From contig NC_009792.1 in assembly GCF_000018045.1 (NCBI RefSeq), forward strand, positions 2,046,001 through 2,110,000: a stretch of 64,000 nucleotides of DNA. Direction: 5' to 3'. Shown here piece after piece: positions 8,929-18,045 of the stretch. Positions within the stretch are counted from its first letter, which is position 1, and every line of letters starts with the position of its first letter. Under the pieces are notes generated by a model. It was not told the origin of the DNA, searched no databases, and saw nothing but the letters and a program-made list of their open reading frames with translations. The stretch comes from Citrobacter koseri ATCC BAA-895 (GTDB lineage Bacteria; Pseudomonadota; Gammaproteobacteria; Enterobacterales; Enterobacteriaceae). A program made the translations under genes and the position numbers.

Positions 8929-9942
8929 ATGAAGGTACTGGTTACCGGCGCCACCAGCGGCTTAGGTCGAAACGCGGTTGAGTTTTTGCGCAATAAAGGC
9001 ATCAGCGTCAGAGCTACCGGTCGCAATGAAGCGATGGGCAAGCTGCTGCAAAAAATGGGAGCGGAATTTGTCCATGCGGATTTGACCGAGCTGGTCTCTT
9101 CGCAGGCAAAAGTGATGCTCGCAGGCATTGATACGCTGTGGCACTGCTCCAGTTTCACCTCGCCGTGGGGAACCCAGGAAGCCTTCGATCTGGCGAACGT
9201 TCGCGCCACCCGACGCCTCGGCGAATGGGCCGTCGCCTGGGGCGTACGTAACTTTATTCATATCTCCTCTCCGTCACTCTATTTTGATTATCACCACCAT
9301 CGCGATATCAAAGAGGATTTTCGTCCGCACCGCTTCGCCAACGAATTTGCACGCAGCAAAGCGGCCGGTGAAGAGGTGATTAACCTGCTGGCGCAGGCCA
9401 ACCCGCAGACGCGTTTTACCGTCCTGCGTCCGCAAAGCCTGTTTGGCCCACACGATAAAGTCTTTATTCCGCGTCTGGCGCATATGATGCACCACTACGG
9501 CAGCGTTCTGTTGCCGCACGGCGGCAGCGCGCTGGTGGATATGACTTATTATGAAAATGCCGTCCACGCGATGTGGCTGGCAAGCCAGGAAAGCAGTGAC
9601 AAGCTGCCTTCTGGTCGGGTCTATAACATCACAAACGGTGAACACCGGACGCTGCGCAGCATTGTGCAGAAGCTGATTGATGAATTAAACATTGATTGTC
9701 GAATCCGTTCGGTTCCGTATCCGATGCTGGATATGATCGCCCGCAGCATGGAGCGTTTCGGCAATAAATCGGCGAAAGAGCCGACGCTGACGCACTACGG
9801 CGTTTCCAAGCTGAATTTCGATTTTACGCTGGACACCACGCGCGCCCAGGAAGAACTGGGCTATCAGCCCATCGTCACGCTGGATGAAGGCATTGAGCGT
9901 ACCGCCGCCTGGCTGCGCGATCACGGCAAGCTACCGCGCTGA
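8929..9942 (+). CDS. ybjS: NAD(P)-dependent epimerase/dehydratase-like protein YbjS
   Basis: Extended short-chain dehydrogenase-like protein of 337 residues, the E. coli length. GATSGLGRNAVEFL at residues 7-20 is the nucleotide-binding Gly motif; an SPSLYFDY segment near residue 120 replaces the usual YxxxK neighbourhood, with FARSKAAGE following. The substrate is unknown. It is the last backbone gene before the accessory secretion island; in K-12 amiD follows directly. Confidence 0.95.
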   Translation: MKVLVTGATSGLGRNAVEFLRNKGISVRATGRNEAMGKLLQKMGAEFVHADLTELVSSQAKVMLAGIDTLWHCSSFTSPWGTQEAFDLANVRATRRLGEWAVAWGVRNFIHISSPSLYFDYHHHRDIKEDFRPHRFANEFARSKAAGEEVINLLAQANPQTRFTVLRPQSLFGPHDKVFIPRLAHMMHHYGSVLLPHGGSALVDMTYYENAVHAMWLASQESSDKLPSGRVYNITNGEHRTLRSIVQKLIDELNIDCRIRSVPYPMLDMIARSMERFGNKSAKEPTLTHYGVSKLNFDFTLDTTRAQEELGYQPIVTLDEGIERTAAWLRDHGKLPR

Positions 9943-9958
9943 CCGGCGCACAGTGAAC

Positions 9959-9986
9959 ACAAAAAACGGCAACCATCAGGTTGCCG
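9959..9986 (-). terminator. Intrinsic terminator for the GH19 chitinase gene
   Basis: CGGCAACC at 9967-9974 pairs with GGTTGCCG at 9979-9986 around a 4-nt loop. On the minus strand the stem is followed by six T, so it ends leftward transcription from the chitinase gene where it converges with ybjS. Confidence 0.75.
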
Positions 9987-10038
9987 TCAGATTGTTATTG
10001 TACCGGATGGCACAATAGATACGACTCACCCACCGCAG

Positions 10039-10063
10039 GCCCGATAAACCTGCGCCATCGGGC
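10039..10063. repeat. Single REP-like palindrome
   Basis: GCCCGAT at 10039 and ATCGGGC at 10063 frame a REP-type unit between the chitinase stop and the ybjS stop. It marks the left boundary of the accessory island. Confidence 0.6.
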
Positions 10064-10092
10064 ATTTCAGGCGTTGTCGTTTTATATTGTCA

Positions 10093-11913
10093 TTACAGCG
10101 CGCTCCACGCGTCAGACCATGCCAGACCCGCGCCGGGTTCATAATAGGCCGGCGCCGTATTACACCAGCCGCTATACGGGAATGGTTTGCACTGGAACAG
10201 CTTACCGTGGTTATTCACGATATCGCCCGCATTGTACTTGCTGTTCGCGCTCCATGCCGGATACGAACCCGAAGCGCCGTCGTCCTGAGATGGCGTTGCC
10301 GCTTTCGCTTTCACGTTGAGCAGATAAGAGGTGGTGCTGCTCAGCTCACCATCACTGACGGTCAGACTCACCTCGTACTGCTGAGCGGTCGCCGCTTCCG
10401 GCGCGGCGAAGGTTACGACCGCTTTGTCTTCGCCAGACACGGTCTGACCATCCTGAGCACGCCAGGTGTAGGTCAGCTTGTTGCCGTCTTCGTCAGTCGA
10501 ACCCTCCGCGCTCAAAGAGACCTGCGCCCCCGCATCTACCGCGCCAATCGGCCCTGCGATATGGGCTACCGGCGCATGGTTAACGGTGGTCGGCTCTGCT
10601 GGCGTTTCATCCGGCACTGGCGCAGGTGCGGGCGTATCATCAGCCGGTGTTGGCGTTACGGGCTCTTCATCCGGTTTAGTCGAAGAACCGTCATCATTAA
10701 TGATGTTCACATTGTAGAAATGCTGTACACATTTCGTGTAATCCCCCTCTTTAAACGCGCTGAATGGCGTCTGATAACCCACCAGTTGGCAGGCATAGGT
10801 TTTGCCGTCCGGCGTATCCGAGCTCCATCCCCAATCTTGTTCCCAGTAGATCTTCAATGCGCCCGCGCCGCCTTCATCGAACTGCTTCATGTTGGCGCAG
10901 CCCAGCACTTCATCTGCCGGAACCGGTACTTTCAGGTAGTTAGCGAACTCTTTGTAGTATTTGATACGGTTCTGCGACTGCGCGATTTCCGTCGGGCCGC
11001 CGCATTCAACGCCGCCGTTGATAATCTGGGTGGTGACGCCAAAGCCGGGCACCAGACCGTTAGCCTTATCGTGCGCGTTCGGCTGCCAGGTGCCATCGAT
11101 GACCTGCAACATGCTAGGTTTCGGCGGCTGCGGGTAGGCGAAGAAGAAAATAGCGCTCGCCAGGTTCAGCCAGGTATCGGCAACCAGCTCCGGTTTATCC
11201 AGCAGCGTGCGAACGTCGCCATACATCGCTTCGGAGAACGGCCCGTAGTTGTAGTTATAGGACAACTGTTTCGCACCGCGGCCAAAGTAACTCAGGAATT
11301 CACCATCTTTGTCTTTGCCGCAAGGCCAGGTTTGCCCCTGCCAGACGCTCGGGTTACATTCACCGTTATAGCCGCCTTTCTGCCCTTCGCTCCAGCCCAT
11401 TTCACGCACATACACCAGCGCCTGACGCCATTCGGCCTCTGGACGCCAGCTCTCATGGCCGCCGGTTTCCTGCGCAAAGTGGGCGAACATCGTTGCCAGC
11501 TCTTTGCGGCAAATCGCATCACTGTCGCGACCATCGTTATAGGTCTTACACAGCGCCGGAAATTTGCCGACTGCTTTCAGGAAATTGCTGTAGGTATATT
11601 CTTTAGCACGCAGCGGGAAAAGATATTCCCAGTCGCTGGCTTTGATGATCCCCTCAACGCGTTTGACGTTTTCCGGGTTGGCGGCGCGACCGGGTTCAAT
11701 GAGTTCTACCTGGGCATTATCCAGCGTCTGGATCGTCTCTTTCACCGAAGCCATCAACGGGAAATTTGTCAGCTCCTGCTCCTTTTTCGCCAGATCGCTG
11801 GCTTTTATGGTGTAAGGCTCACTGCTGCTGGCCTGCAATGTATTTGCTTGCGCCATAAACGGCACCGCACAGGCACCCGCAATGAGTACACTCAATAATG
11901 TCCTTTTGCTCAT
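10093..11913 (-). CDS. Secreted GH19 chitinase with PKD and chitin-binding domains
   Basis: 606-residue predicted exported endochitinase (beta-1,4-GlcNAc hydrolysis, inverting). A signal peptide of ~22 residues (MSKRTLLSVLIAGAC...AQA) is followed by a GH19 catalytic domain at about 90-400; Glu149 in FAHFAQETGGHE fits the family's general acid. A Pro/Asp/Thr-rich linker (409-440), a PKD-like domain (~446-537) and a C-terminal CBM5/12 domain with aromatic pairs (~550-606) follow. The start at 11913 has AAGGAAAAA upstream and opens directly on the signal peptide; the upstream in-frame extension to 12039 has no such features. It is a likely substrate of the adjacent type II secretion system. No counterpart lies here in K-12. 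Confidence 0.92.
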   Translation of the reverse strand: MSKRTLLSVLIAGACAVPFMAQANTLQASSSEPYTIKASDLAKKEQELTNFPLMASVKETIQTLDNAQVELIEPGRAANPENVKRVEGIIKASDWEYLFPLRAKEYTYSNFLKAVGKFPALCKTYNDGRDSDAICRKELATMFAHFAQETGGHESWRPEAEWRQALVYVREMGWSEGQKGGYNGECNPSVWQGQTWPCGKDKDGEFLSYFGRGAKQLSYNYNYGPFSEAMYGDVRTLLDKPELVADTWLNLASAIFFFAYPQPPKPSMLQVIDGTWQPNAHDKANGLVPGFGVTTQIINGGVECGGPTEIAQSQNRIKYYKEFANYLKVPVPADEVLGCANMKQFDEGGAGALKIYWEQDWGWSSDTPDGKTYACQLVGYQTPFSAFKEGDYTKCVQHFYNVNIINDDGSSTKPDEEPVTPTPADDTPAPAPVPDETPAEPTTVNHAPVAHIAGPIGAVDAGAQVSLSAEGSTDEDGNKLTYTWRAQDGQTVSGEDKAVVTFAAPEAATAQQYEVSLTVSDGELSSTTSYLLNVKAKAATPSQDDGASGSYPAWSANSKYNAGDIVNNHGKLFQCKPFPYSGWCNTAPAYYEPGAGLAWSDAWSAL

Positions 11914-12058
11914 TTCAATTTTTCCTTTATGTACAATAGTGATTAATTCAAATTCTGCGTTGTCCATTAACAACACGAATAAACAAACATCAGAACCTGG
12001 GGTTTTACTTTTCGAAGAACACCAGCAGGAATTCTTCAAAAAATAAAAGCAGCTGGAT

Positions 12059-12502
12059 TTATTTATATTGCGTGGTCATTTTTATACGCTGGTATGTTTC
12101 CCAGACTTTATGCGCGTAAATCATGCGCTGCGGGTAATTCTCTTTTTTAACCCCGGCGTTATATGCGCCTACCGCCTCCCAGTTATAACCATATACTTTG
12201 ATCATATCGGATAAGATCGACGCGCCGACCATAATAGATGTACAGGGTTCCAGCATCAGTCGATACTCATCAATGCCACGGCGTTCCAGCGCTGAAAAAT
12301 GCGAGCTATTTATTTGCATCAACCCGACATCCCTCGTTCCGTCGTGATTTCGTCCTACCGCATAGGGATTCATGCCAGACTCAACTTGCGCAATGGCAAA
12401 TAATAAATAAGGGTCAACATGATAATAATTTGCGGCTCTGTCCCAGCAGTTGGCAAACGCGCTTTGACTTAACATCAATAACAACAAAATTAAACGTTTC
12501 AT
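12059..12502 (-). CDS. Lytic transglycosylase of the IagB/EtgA type
   Basis: 147-residue SLT-domain protein. A signal peptide (to about Ala17) is followed by the lysozyme-like fold: Glu41 in AIAQVESGMNPYAVG is the catalytic acid, GLMQINSSHF the second motif, and YNAGV the third. Small enzymes of this kind (IagB, EtgA, PilT-type) open peptidoglycan for type III secretion or type IV pili. Here it lies between two chitinase genes and downstream of gsp genes, so a role in inserting the type II secretin through the cell wall is inferred, though a secreted lysozyme is also possible. The SD (GGATG) is weak. Confidence 0.88.
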   Translation of the reverse strand: MKRLILLLLMLSQSAFANCWDRAANYYHVDPYLLFAIAQVESGMNPYAVGRNHDGTRDVGLMQINSSHFSALERRGIDEYRLMLEPCTSIMVGASILSDMIKVYGYNWEAVGAYNAGVKKENYPQRMIYAHKVWETYQRIKMTTQYK

Positions 12503-12566
12503 ATTTTCATCCGGTTGTCGGGGTGATCTGCTCCTTGTTCGTTATGCACATTATTTTTTAGAGATG

Positions 12567-12588
12567 GCCGCCCCCAGACAGGGGCGGC
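12567..12588. other. GC-rich hairpin between chitinase and transglycosylase genes
   Basis: GCCGCCCC at 12567-12574 pairs perfectly with GGGGCGGC at 12581-12588 over a 6-nt loop. In the leftward transcript the stem is followed by A-rich, not T-rich, sequence, so it is not a standard terminator. It could protect the upstream chitinase mRNA end or act as a processing boundary. Confidence 0.5.
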
Positions 12589-12635
12589 TACCCTTCGCGG
12601 ATAGATAACGTATCCGCATTATTAAGGTAAGAGGA

Positions 12636-15344
12636 TTATTGACAGTCTGCGGCGGCGCCTTCTTTCACCCACACATCACTGTTGCCGGGTTTATCACCCT
12701 GCGTCCACCATTTGGCGCGGTATACAGACCCCTGATAGGTGGTAGTCTCACCGCCGTTGTAAACCACATCGGAACGCCAGTTGAATTTCACCTGACTGAC
12801 CAGTTCCCACGCGTCCACGCCAAAACCTGGCTGATTGCCCTGCGTCCAGTACTTCGCTTTCCACACCAGGTGATCGAAACTGACGGTATCGCCATTGTTG
12901 TAGATTTTGCTGGCGTCCCATGCCGCGTAGTGGCTGGCATTGGCATCAACCGGGCTGTCGCAACCGCCGGTTGCCGCGCCTTCATCAGACGGCGTCGTCC
13001 CCTCATCGGCTGGCGTGGTGCCTTCATCAGACGGTGTTGTCCCTTCGTCGGACGGCACCGGCGCCGCTTTTGGCGTAACGTTAATCTGCACGTTGGACTG
13101 CACGCTGGTTTTACCATCGCTGACCACGACGCTGACGGTGTAAGTCGAGGCGGAGCTTACTTCCGGCGCGGTGATGGTCACGCTGGAGGTGTCCGTCCCC
13201 GTCGCGTTCATGTCGCCCGGCACGCTCCAGGCGTAGGTCAACGCGTCGCCATCAGGATCGGCAGCCTGCGCATTCAGCGTGTAGGTTGCGCCTGCTTCAA
13301 GCGACACCGTTTCCAGCGGATTCACAACCGGGGCCTGGTTCGCTTTTGGCGCTTTGTTCACAACCTGAACGTCAATGGCGTTACTCAGACCTTTCGCATC
13401 GGTAACGGTCAGACGGAACGCCAGATTCTGATTGCTGGAGACGGCGGCGACGTTAAAGCTCGCTTTCGCGCTGGTGCTCTTGTTCAGCGTTACGGACGGA
13501 CCGGAGATCTGCGTCCACTTATAGGTGATCGCATCGCCATCCGGGTCGGTAGAGGCAGAACCGTCCAGCGTGACCGTCGCCGGGCCGGTGACGACCTGGT
13601 CAACTGCGGTCGCGACTGGCGCATGGTTGGTTACAACCGGCTCAACCGGCGTAGAACCCCCACCCAGCAAGCTTTCGTTCATCGCGTTCAGAATGTCGCC
13701 GTTATCAGAGTCAATAGACCAGGAGAACAGGCCGCCGAGGTTGTTAGCCAGGACGTATTTACCTTTCGCCGCCGCAGAGCGGGCGTCTTCATAGGTAATC
13801 AGGTCGCCGGTGGATTTATTGAAAATATACGGCGCTTCCGCCGCAGCGTCGTAACGGTATTCCCAGCCTGGTTTGCCTTTGTATTCGTTAACAATCTGAC
13901 GATAATCAACCACGCCCGGCTCCCAGGTGCCTTTCACCGGGCCGGTAGCCGTACCGGTAAACGGATTGTCGCCGGTATAGCCATGCACGCCAGTCCAGCC
14001 ACGGCCATACATCCCCGCGCCCACCACGATCTTGCCTGGCTGCACGCCCTGCGCCAGCAACGCATTAACGCCATTTTCCGTGGTGTATTTGGTGTCCGGT
14101 TTCCACTCTGCGCCGTGCAGCGCCGCCTGGTGCCCCAGATCGGTGTTGCTCCAGCCGCCGTAGAAGTCGTAGCTCATCAGGAAGATGTGATCCATATACT
14201 GCTGCGCCTGGGCGTAGTCCACGTCTTCGATTTTGTCCTGACCGGAACCGATAGCGGAGGTCAACTCGTAAGTCCGACCGGTTTCGGCAGACAGTTCGTT
14301 AAGCATGGTGCGCAGATCGTGCATCAGTGCCGTGTAGGTCGCTTTATCCTGCTGCGGGTTGCCCAGCGTTTCATTCTGACCGCCGCCGCCCGGGAATTCC
14401 CAGTCAATATCTACGCCGTCGAAGAATTTCCAGGTCTTCAGGAAATCCTTAACGGAAGCAACAAACCGCGCGCGAATCGCGCTGTCATGCATCTGGAAGA
14501 ACGGATCGGAAAGCGTCCATCCCCCAACCGATGGCAGGATTTTCAGATCCGGGTGCGCTTTTTTCAGCGCCATCAATTGACCGAAGTTGCCTTTATACGG
14601 GTCATCCCAGTTAGAGACGCCAGCCTGCGGTTTTTGCAGCGCCGCCCACGGATCGTGGATCGCCACGGTATAGTCCTGTCGGCCATTACAGGCGCGTTTC
14701 AGCGCTTCAAAACTGTTACCGCCCTCGATGGATTTCAGGCTGTCATTGATGCCGTCGCCGCCGCAAATGGGAATAAAGCCGTACAGGATATGGTTCAGGT
14801 TAGCCGCCGGGATTTTATCCACCGGGAAATTACGGCCATACACGCCCCATTCCGGGAAGTACGCGCCCACCACTTTATCGGTATGCTGAGCAAACGTTTT
14901 ATTGTTTTCCTTCATGGTGGTATTCAGCGGCAGCAGATGGCTACCGTCGGTATCCGCCACAATAATCAGCTTGCTGGCGCTTTTCGTACACCCGCTGGTA
15001 TTACATAATTCAACCTGCTCCTGATAACGACCGCCTTTTTTGACTTTGAAGGTCGCAGAACCGGCAGCGCTACCTGCGCCAGACCATACGGTCTTACCAT
15101 CCAACAGCACTTTCGCGGAGGTCGGCGCATCGCCGCTCCAGACGTTCCATTCCACCTTGACGTCCACGCCATCGTTATGAACTTTCACCAGGTTGTTATA
15201 ATCCTGCGCAGCCTGATCCACTTCCACAATGGCGAATTTATCATTGCCGCTGGTAATAGACGGCGTACCCGGCGCAGCGGCAAAAACCGGACTTGTCGCT
15301 GCTGCCACAAAAAGTGCCAGATATTTAGGCTTCATAAATTTCAT
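12636..15344 (-). CDS. Secreted GH18 chitinase, ChiA-like, with PKD and chitin-binding domains
   Basis: 902-residue exported chitinase. A signal peptide (to about Ala23) is followed by a ChiA N-terminal Ig-like domain (~25-135) and a GH18 TIM barrel (~155-560). The family motif is FDGVDIDWE with catalytic Glu316, close in position to Glu315 of Serratia marcescens ChiA. Two PKD/cadherin-like domains (~573-665 and ~670-757), a four-copy (S/A)DEGTTP linker (764-790), and two CBM5/12 domains (~801-848, ~853-895) rich in Trp/Tyr complete it. AGGAA lies 7 nt before the ATG. It lies 264 bp downstream of gspO and is the most likely main substrate of the type II system. K-12 ChiA differs in architecture and locus. 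Confidence 0.94.
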   Translation of the reverse strand: MKFMKPKYLALFVAAATSPVFAAAPGTPSITSGNDKFAIVEVDQAAQDYNNLVKVHNDGVDVKVEWNVWSGDAPTSAKVLLDGKTVWSGAGSAAGSATFKVKKGGRYQEQVELCNTSGCTKSASKLIIVADTDGSHLLPLNTTMKENNKTFAQHTDKVVGAYFPEWGVYGRNFPVDKIPAANLNHILYGFIPICGGDGINDSLKSIEGGNSFEALKRACNGRQDYTVAIHDPWAALQKPQAGVSNWDDPYKGNFGQLMALKKAHPDLKILPSVGGWTLSDPFFQMHDSAIRARFVASVKDFLKTWKFFDGVDIDWEFPGGGGQNETLGNPQQDKATYTALMHDLRTMLNELSAETGRTYELTSAIGSGQDKIEDVDYAQAQQYMDHIFLMSYDFYGGWSNTDLGHQAALHGAEWKPDTKYTTENGVNALLAQGVQPGKIVVGAGMYGRGWTGVHGYTGDNPFTGTATGPVKGTWEPGVVDYRQIVNEYKGKPGWEYRYDAAAEAPYIFNKSTGDLITYEDARSAAAKGKYVLANNLGGLFSWSIDSDNGDILNAMNESLLGGGSTPVEPVVTNHAPVATAVDQVVTGPATVTLDGSASTDPDGDAITYKWTQISGPSVTLNKSTSAKASFNVAAVSSNQNLAFRLTVTDAKGLSNAIDVQVVNKAPKANQAPVVNPLETVSLEAGATYTLNAQAADPDGDALTYAWSVPGDMNATGTDTSSVTITAPEVSSASTYTVSVVVSDGKTSVQSNVQINVTPKAAPVPSDEGTTPSDEGTTPADEGTTPSDEGAATGGCDSPVDANASHYAAWDASKIYNNGDTVSFDHLVWKAKYWTQGNQPGFGVDAWELVSQVKFNWRSDVVYNGGETTTYQGSVYRAKWWTQGDKPGNSDVWVKEGAAADCQ
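12977..13062 (-). repeat. 21-bp tandem repeat encoding a (S/A)DEGTTP linker
   Basis: Four in-frame copies of a 21-bp unit lie inside the GH18 chitinase gene and encode a flexible acidic linker between the second PKD domain and the chitin-binding domains. The copies differ at synonymous positions, so the array is not freshly duplicated. Confidence 0.8.
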
Positions 15345-15608
15345 TATTAATTCCTGATAATTTTATTCGTGAATATTTAACAGTCATGCATTCCTTAGAG
15401 CATGGACGAATTGCAAACAGTAATTTATTTAAGACAACGGAAACCAACCCATTATAAAAATGAAATAATCTATTTCGCTTTACGCTCCTCCCTAAAATGG
15501 CATAAGCATTAATTCTATTAACTTATGCGACAATGATAATCTGGAAAATAAATAAGTTCCCTTTATTCCCTCGGCGAAAGAATTTAAAAAAACACTTGAC
15601 CAACCGCG

Positions 15609-16406
15609 TCAGAATGTGAATTGCAATGTCTGGAAGATAAACATCGCCATTCCCGAAAAGGCCAGACAGGGACCAAAAGGAATTTGCCCCGATTTACTTA
15701 CGCCAGAGTAAAAAAGTCCATACAGCACAATACCGCTTAATGCCGCAACCAGAATTAATAACGGTAACGCCTGCCAGCCGCACCAGGCCCCCAGCGCCGC
15801 CAGTAGCTTAAAATCGCCCTGTCCAAGCCCTTCCCGCCCCGTCAGCAGGCGAAAACTCCAGTACACCAGCCACAGAATGAGATACCCCGCAACGGCACCA
15901 TATAACGCGCTCGCCAACGGCATCGTGTGGAAAACACAATGCAGCAGCAGCCCAGCCCACAGCAGCGGCTGCGTGAGACTATCCGGCAACAGCATATATT
16001 TCGCATCAATCATCGTGAGCGGCAGCAGACCGCACCATAAAACCCACAGCGCGATCAGCGTGACAAAGGAAGGGATCACCGCCGCCGTTGCCGCAAAAAA
16101 AAGCGCGCTGGCTAACTCTACCAACAGCAAGCGCAGGGGAATCACAGACTGGCAATGACGGCAACGACCGCGCAGGCAGCACCAGCTCAGTAACGGAATA
16201 TTTTCCCACCAGGCCAGTTGATGCCCACAGTCCGCGCAGTGCGAGGCAGGAAAAAGTAAATTCCCCGCCCCTTCCTTTTCCATCACCATTGCGGGAACGC
16301 GCTCGCTGACTACACCAAGAAAACTGCCGAGGATCCCGCCCAGACAGGCGCTCATTATGCAAAACCCAATCGGCCAGCTTTCCCGAAACAACATGATCGT
16401 ATTCAT
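15609..16406 (-). CDS. gspO: Type II secretion prepilin peptidase GspO
   Basis: Inner-membrane aspartic prepilin peptidase/N-methyltransferase, 265 residues. It cleaves and N-methylates the GspG-H-I-J-K pseudopilins. The zinc-type four-cysteine motif is intact (Cys57, Cys60, Cys82, Cys85), as are the two aspartate sites, Asp134 in MIDAKYMLLPD and Asp198 in GQGDFK. About seven to eight hydrophobic helices follow. Its start overlaps gspM by 4 bp (ATGA), making it the last gene of the gspC-O operon. Confidence 0.95.
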   Translation of the reverse strand: MNTIMLFRESWPIGFCIMSACLGGILGSFLGVVSERVPAMVMEKEGAGNLLFPASHCADCGHQLAWWENIPLLSWCCLRGRCRHCQSVIPLRLLLVELASALFFAATAAVIPSFVTLIALWVLWCGLLPLTMIDAKYMLLPDSLTQPLLWAGLLLHCVFHTMPLASALYGAVAGYLILWLVYWSFRLLTGREGLGQGDFKLLAALGAWCGWQALPLLILVAALSGIVLYGLFYSGVSKSGQIPFGPCLAFSGMAMFIFQTLQFTF

Positions 16407-16888
16407 GCGTTTTTATTCCAGCTCAGCGTAATATTGGCTTTCACGTCGCTTTGACGATCGACCGGCCGCAAATCCATTTTTTGCAACTGAACGCCGGACG
16501 TGACATTCACTTCACGTAGCCAGTTTTTCAGTTCATAAATATTGACCTGTTCAACAACAAAAGAGAGTGAGCGTTCATCCTGACGAATATCAGACAACGC
16601 GAGATGGATCTCTTTCGCGCTCTCTTCAATAACCGTTCGCGGGTTGTTCGTTTTTAAGACTTTCGCCTGTAAATGATTTTTATCGATTTCGTCCCGCATC
16701 CAGCGCAGCGTCTCTTTTTGCCGCATTAACGTGGACTGGCTGTTTTGAATCATATGATCCAGCGGAATAATGCCGCCGTAATAAATTACCGCGCAGCACA
16801 TCGCCGCCGCACATAGCGTAATAAGACCACGCTCGCGATCGCTGTAGTTTTGATAGCGTGCTTTTAATTGTGCAATTCGCTCTTTCAT
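16403..16888 (-). CDS. gspM: Type II secretion protein GspM
   Basis: 161-residue bitopic inner-membrane protein with one helix near residues 21-41 (LITLCAAAMCCAVIYYGG), a coiled coil after it (~45-75), and a periplasmic ferredoxin-like domain. GspM binds and stabilises GspL and links it to GspE and GspF in the assembly platform. Start and stop overlap gspL and gspO by 4 bp each, as in other gsp operons. Confidence 0.92.
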   Translation of the reverse strand: MKERIAQLKARYQNYSDRERGLITLCAAAMCCAVIYYGGIIPLDHMIQNSQSTLMRQKETLRWMRDEIDKNHLQAKVLKTNNPRTVIEESAKEIHLALSDIRQDERSLSFVVEQVNIYELKNWLREVNVTSGVQLQKMDLRPVDRQSDVKANITLSWNKNA

Positions 16889-18030
16889 TTATATTTCCCC
16901 GTCACGATCGCCGTATAGGGTGACTGGTTCGAAACCGGTTGTAACGCAAAGTCAAAATGGGGGCTGGCCTGCGTAACGAAATCCTGTAGCGCCTGCGCGT
17001 TCGGCGAGGCCGCGTTCAGCGTCAACACATTCTGCGCGTTGTCATATTCCACTTCATTTATCTCAATAGCAGGCACAGACTGTTTAACCTGTTCCAGCGC
17101 CTCAAGTTGCAGAAAAATACCTTTACTCTGTTTTTTAATATTCTGACCAAAATGGTATTTGATATTGGTTTTCTGCCGCAGACTCGGGAAATAGTGTTGA
17201 GCGACCTGGGCAATCTCGGCCTGTACCTGATTTTCCTGCTGAACCAACATCCATGCCATTGCCACGCGTGGGCCAATCAGCAACCCCATCGACAGCAGCG
17301 CAGACACCGCCATTGCTGTCCTCAGATGACGAAATCGCCCCACCTCTTTGCCGCAGGCGGCAAATGCGCCATGCAGCATATTGGCGCGACACGCTTTCCA
17401 TTGCGGCTGAATCAATACCAGCGGATGCTGCCACGGCAGTTGCTCAACGACATCAATACCCGCAGGCGCTTCGCCGTAGCAGCACACTTCGCCATCGCCG
17501 CCTTGCGCCAGCAACAGCGGCAGCAGCGTAGCATCCGCTTCGCAGGCGCCGAACGGCGGGAAACGCAGCCACCAGCTTTCGTCACAGGAAACCAGCGTAC
17601 TGCCACCTTCGTTTACCGGCAGCAGAATGGCGTCCGGCAATACCTGAATCACCTTCAGTCCGGCCTCTTCGCACAGCGCAAGCCAGCGCTCAAAGCAGGT
17701 GGCGTCAATGGCCACGGCATCCACTTCCCGCCCTTGTTTCCGCAATACCGTCCAGTGCAGCGAGTCCACATCGCCGATCAGCGTCTCTTCCGCCAGCCAT
17801 GAAAACGGTGTGGAGGCCGTCGATAACCCTTTTTTGGGCAGGGTAAAATGACGGAACACCATCTCACTGGCGGGCAACAGCAAACAAACGCGTGTCGCCA
17901 GGGGATGTACGGCAAGCGTTCTCAGCGCATCCCGACTTTCCAGCGTTGCCACCTGCTGGCTACCGGAGACGCACCATTCGATTTTCCCGTCCACGTTTGC
18001 ATCGGGACGAATAAAAAGTACCTGTTTCAT
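16885..18030 (-). CDS. gspL: Type II secretion protein GspL
   Basis: 381-residue assembly-platform protein. The cytoplasmic domain (~1-235, actin-like fold in the family) recruits the ATPase GspE, a single helix lies at about 238-262, and the periplasmic ferredoxin-like domain pairs with GspM. The sequence is divergent, as is usual for GspL, but size, single helix and position between gspK and gspM are diagnostic. The gap to gspK is 15 bp. Confidence 0.92.
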   Translation of the reverse strand: MKQVLFIRPDANVDGKIEWCVSGSQQVATLESRDALRTLAVHPLATRVCLLLPASEMVFRHFTLPKKGLSTASTPFSWLAEETLIGDVDSLHWTVLRKQGREVDAVAIDATCFERWLALCEEAGLKVIQVLPDAILLPVNEGGSTLVSCDESWWLRFPPFGACEADATLLPLLLAQGGDGEVCCYGEAPAGIDVVEQLPWQHPLVLIQPQWKACRANMLHGAFAACGKEVGRFRHLRTAMAVSALLSMGLLIGPRVAMAWMLVQQENQVQAEIAQVAQHYFPSLRQKTNIKYHFGQNIKKQSKGIFLQLEALEQVKQSVPAIEINEVEYDNAQNVLTLNAASPNAQALQDFVTQASPHFDFALQPVSNQSPYTAIVTGKYK

Positions 18031-18045
18031 AGACTATGACTTTTC

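Noticed and set aside
9943..10092. Attachment site at the left island edge
   Set aside because: No tRNA, integrase or matching direct repeat near 29.5-29.8 kb was found; only a terminator and a REP unit are present.
10087..11898. 603-codon open frame antisense to the GH19 chitinase
   Set aside because: Mirror of a clear chitinase gene; no SD, no domain, Arg-rich composition typical of antisense reading.
12567..12588. Terminator between the GH18 chitinase and transglycosylase genes
   Set aside because: The stem is strong, but in the direction of transcription an A-rich tract follows instead of T, so it is listed only as a hairpin.
12977..13062. Short direct repeats that could suggest a CRISPR array
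   Set aside because: The repeats are contiguous, in frame, lack spacers and encode a linker within the chitinase.
12639..15008. 789-codon open frame antisense to the GH18 chitinase
   Set aside because: The sense frame has a signal peptide, catalytic motif and chitin-binding domains; the antisense product is Arg/His/Val-rich and resembles no family.
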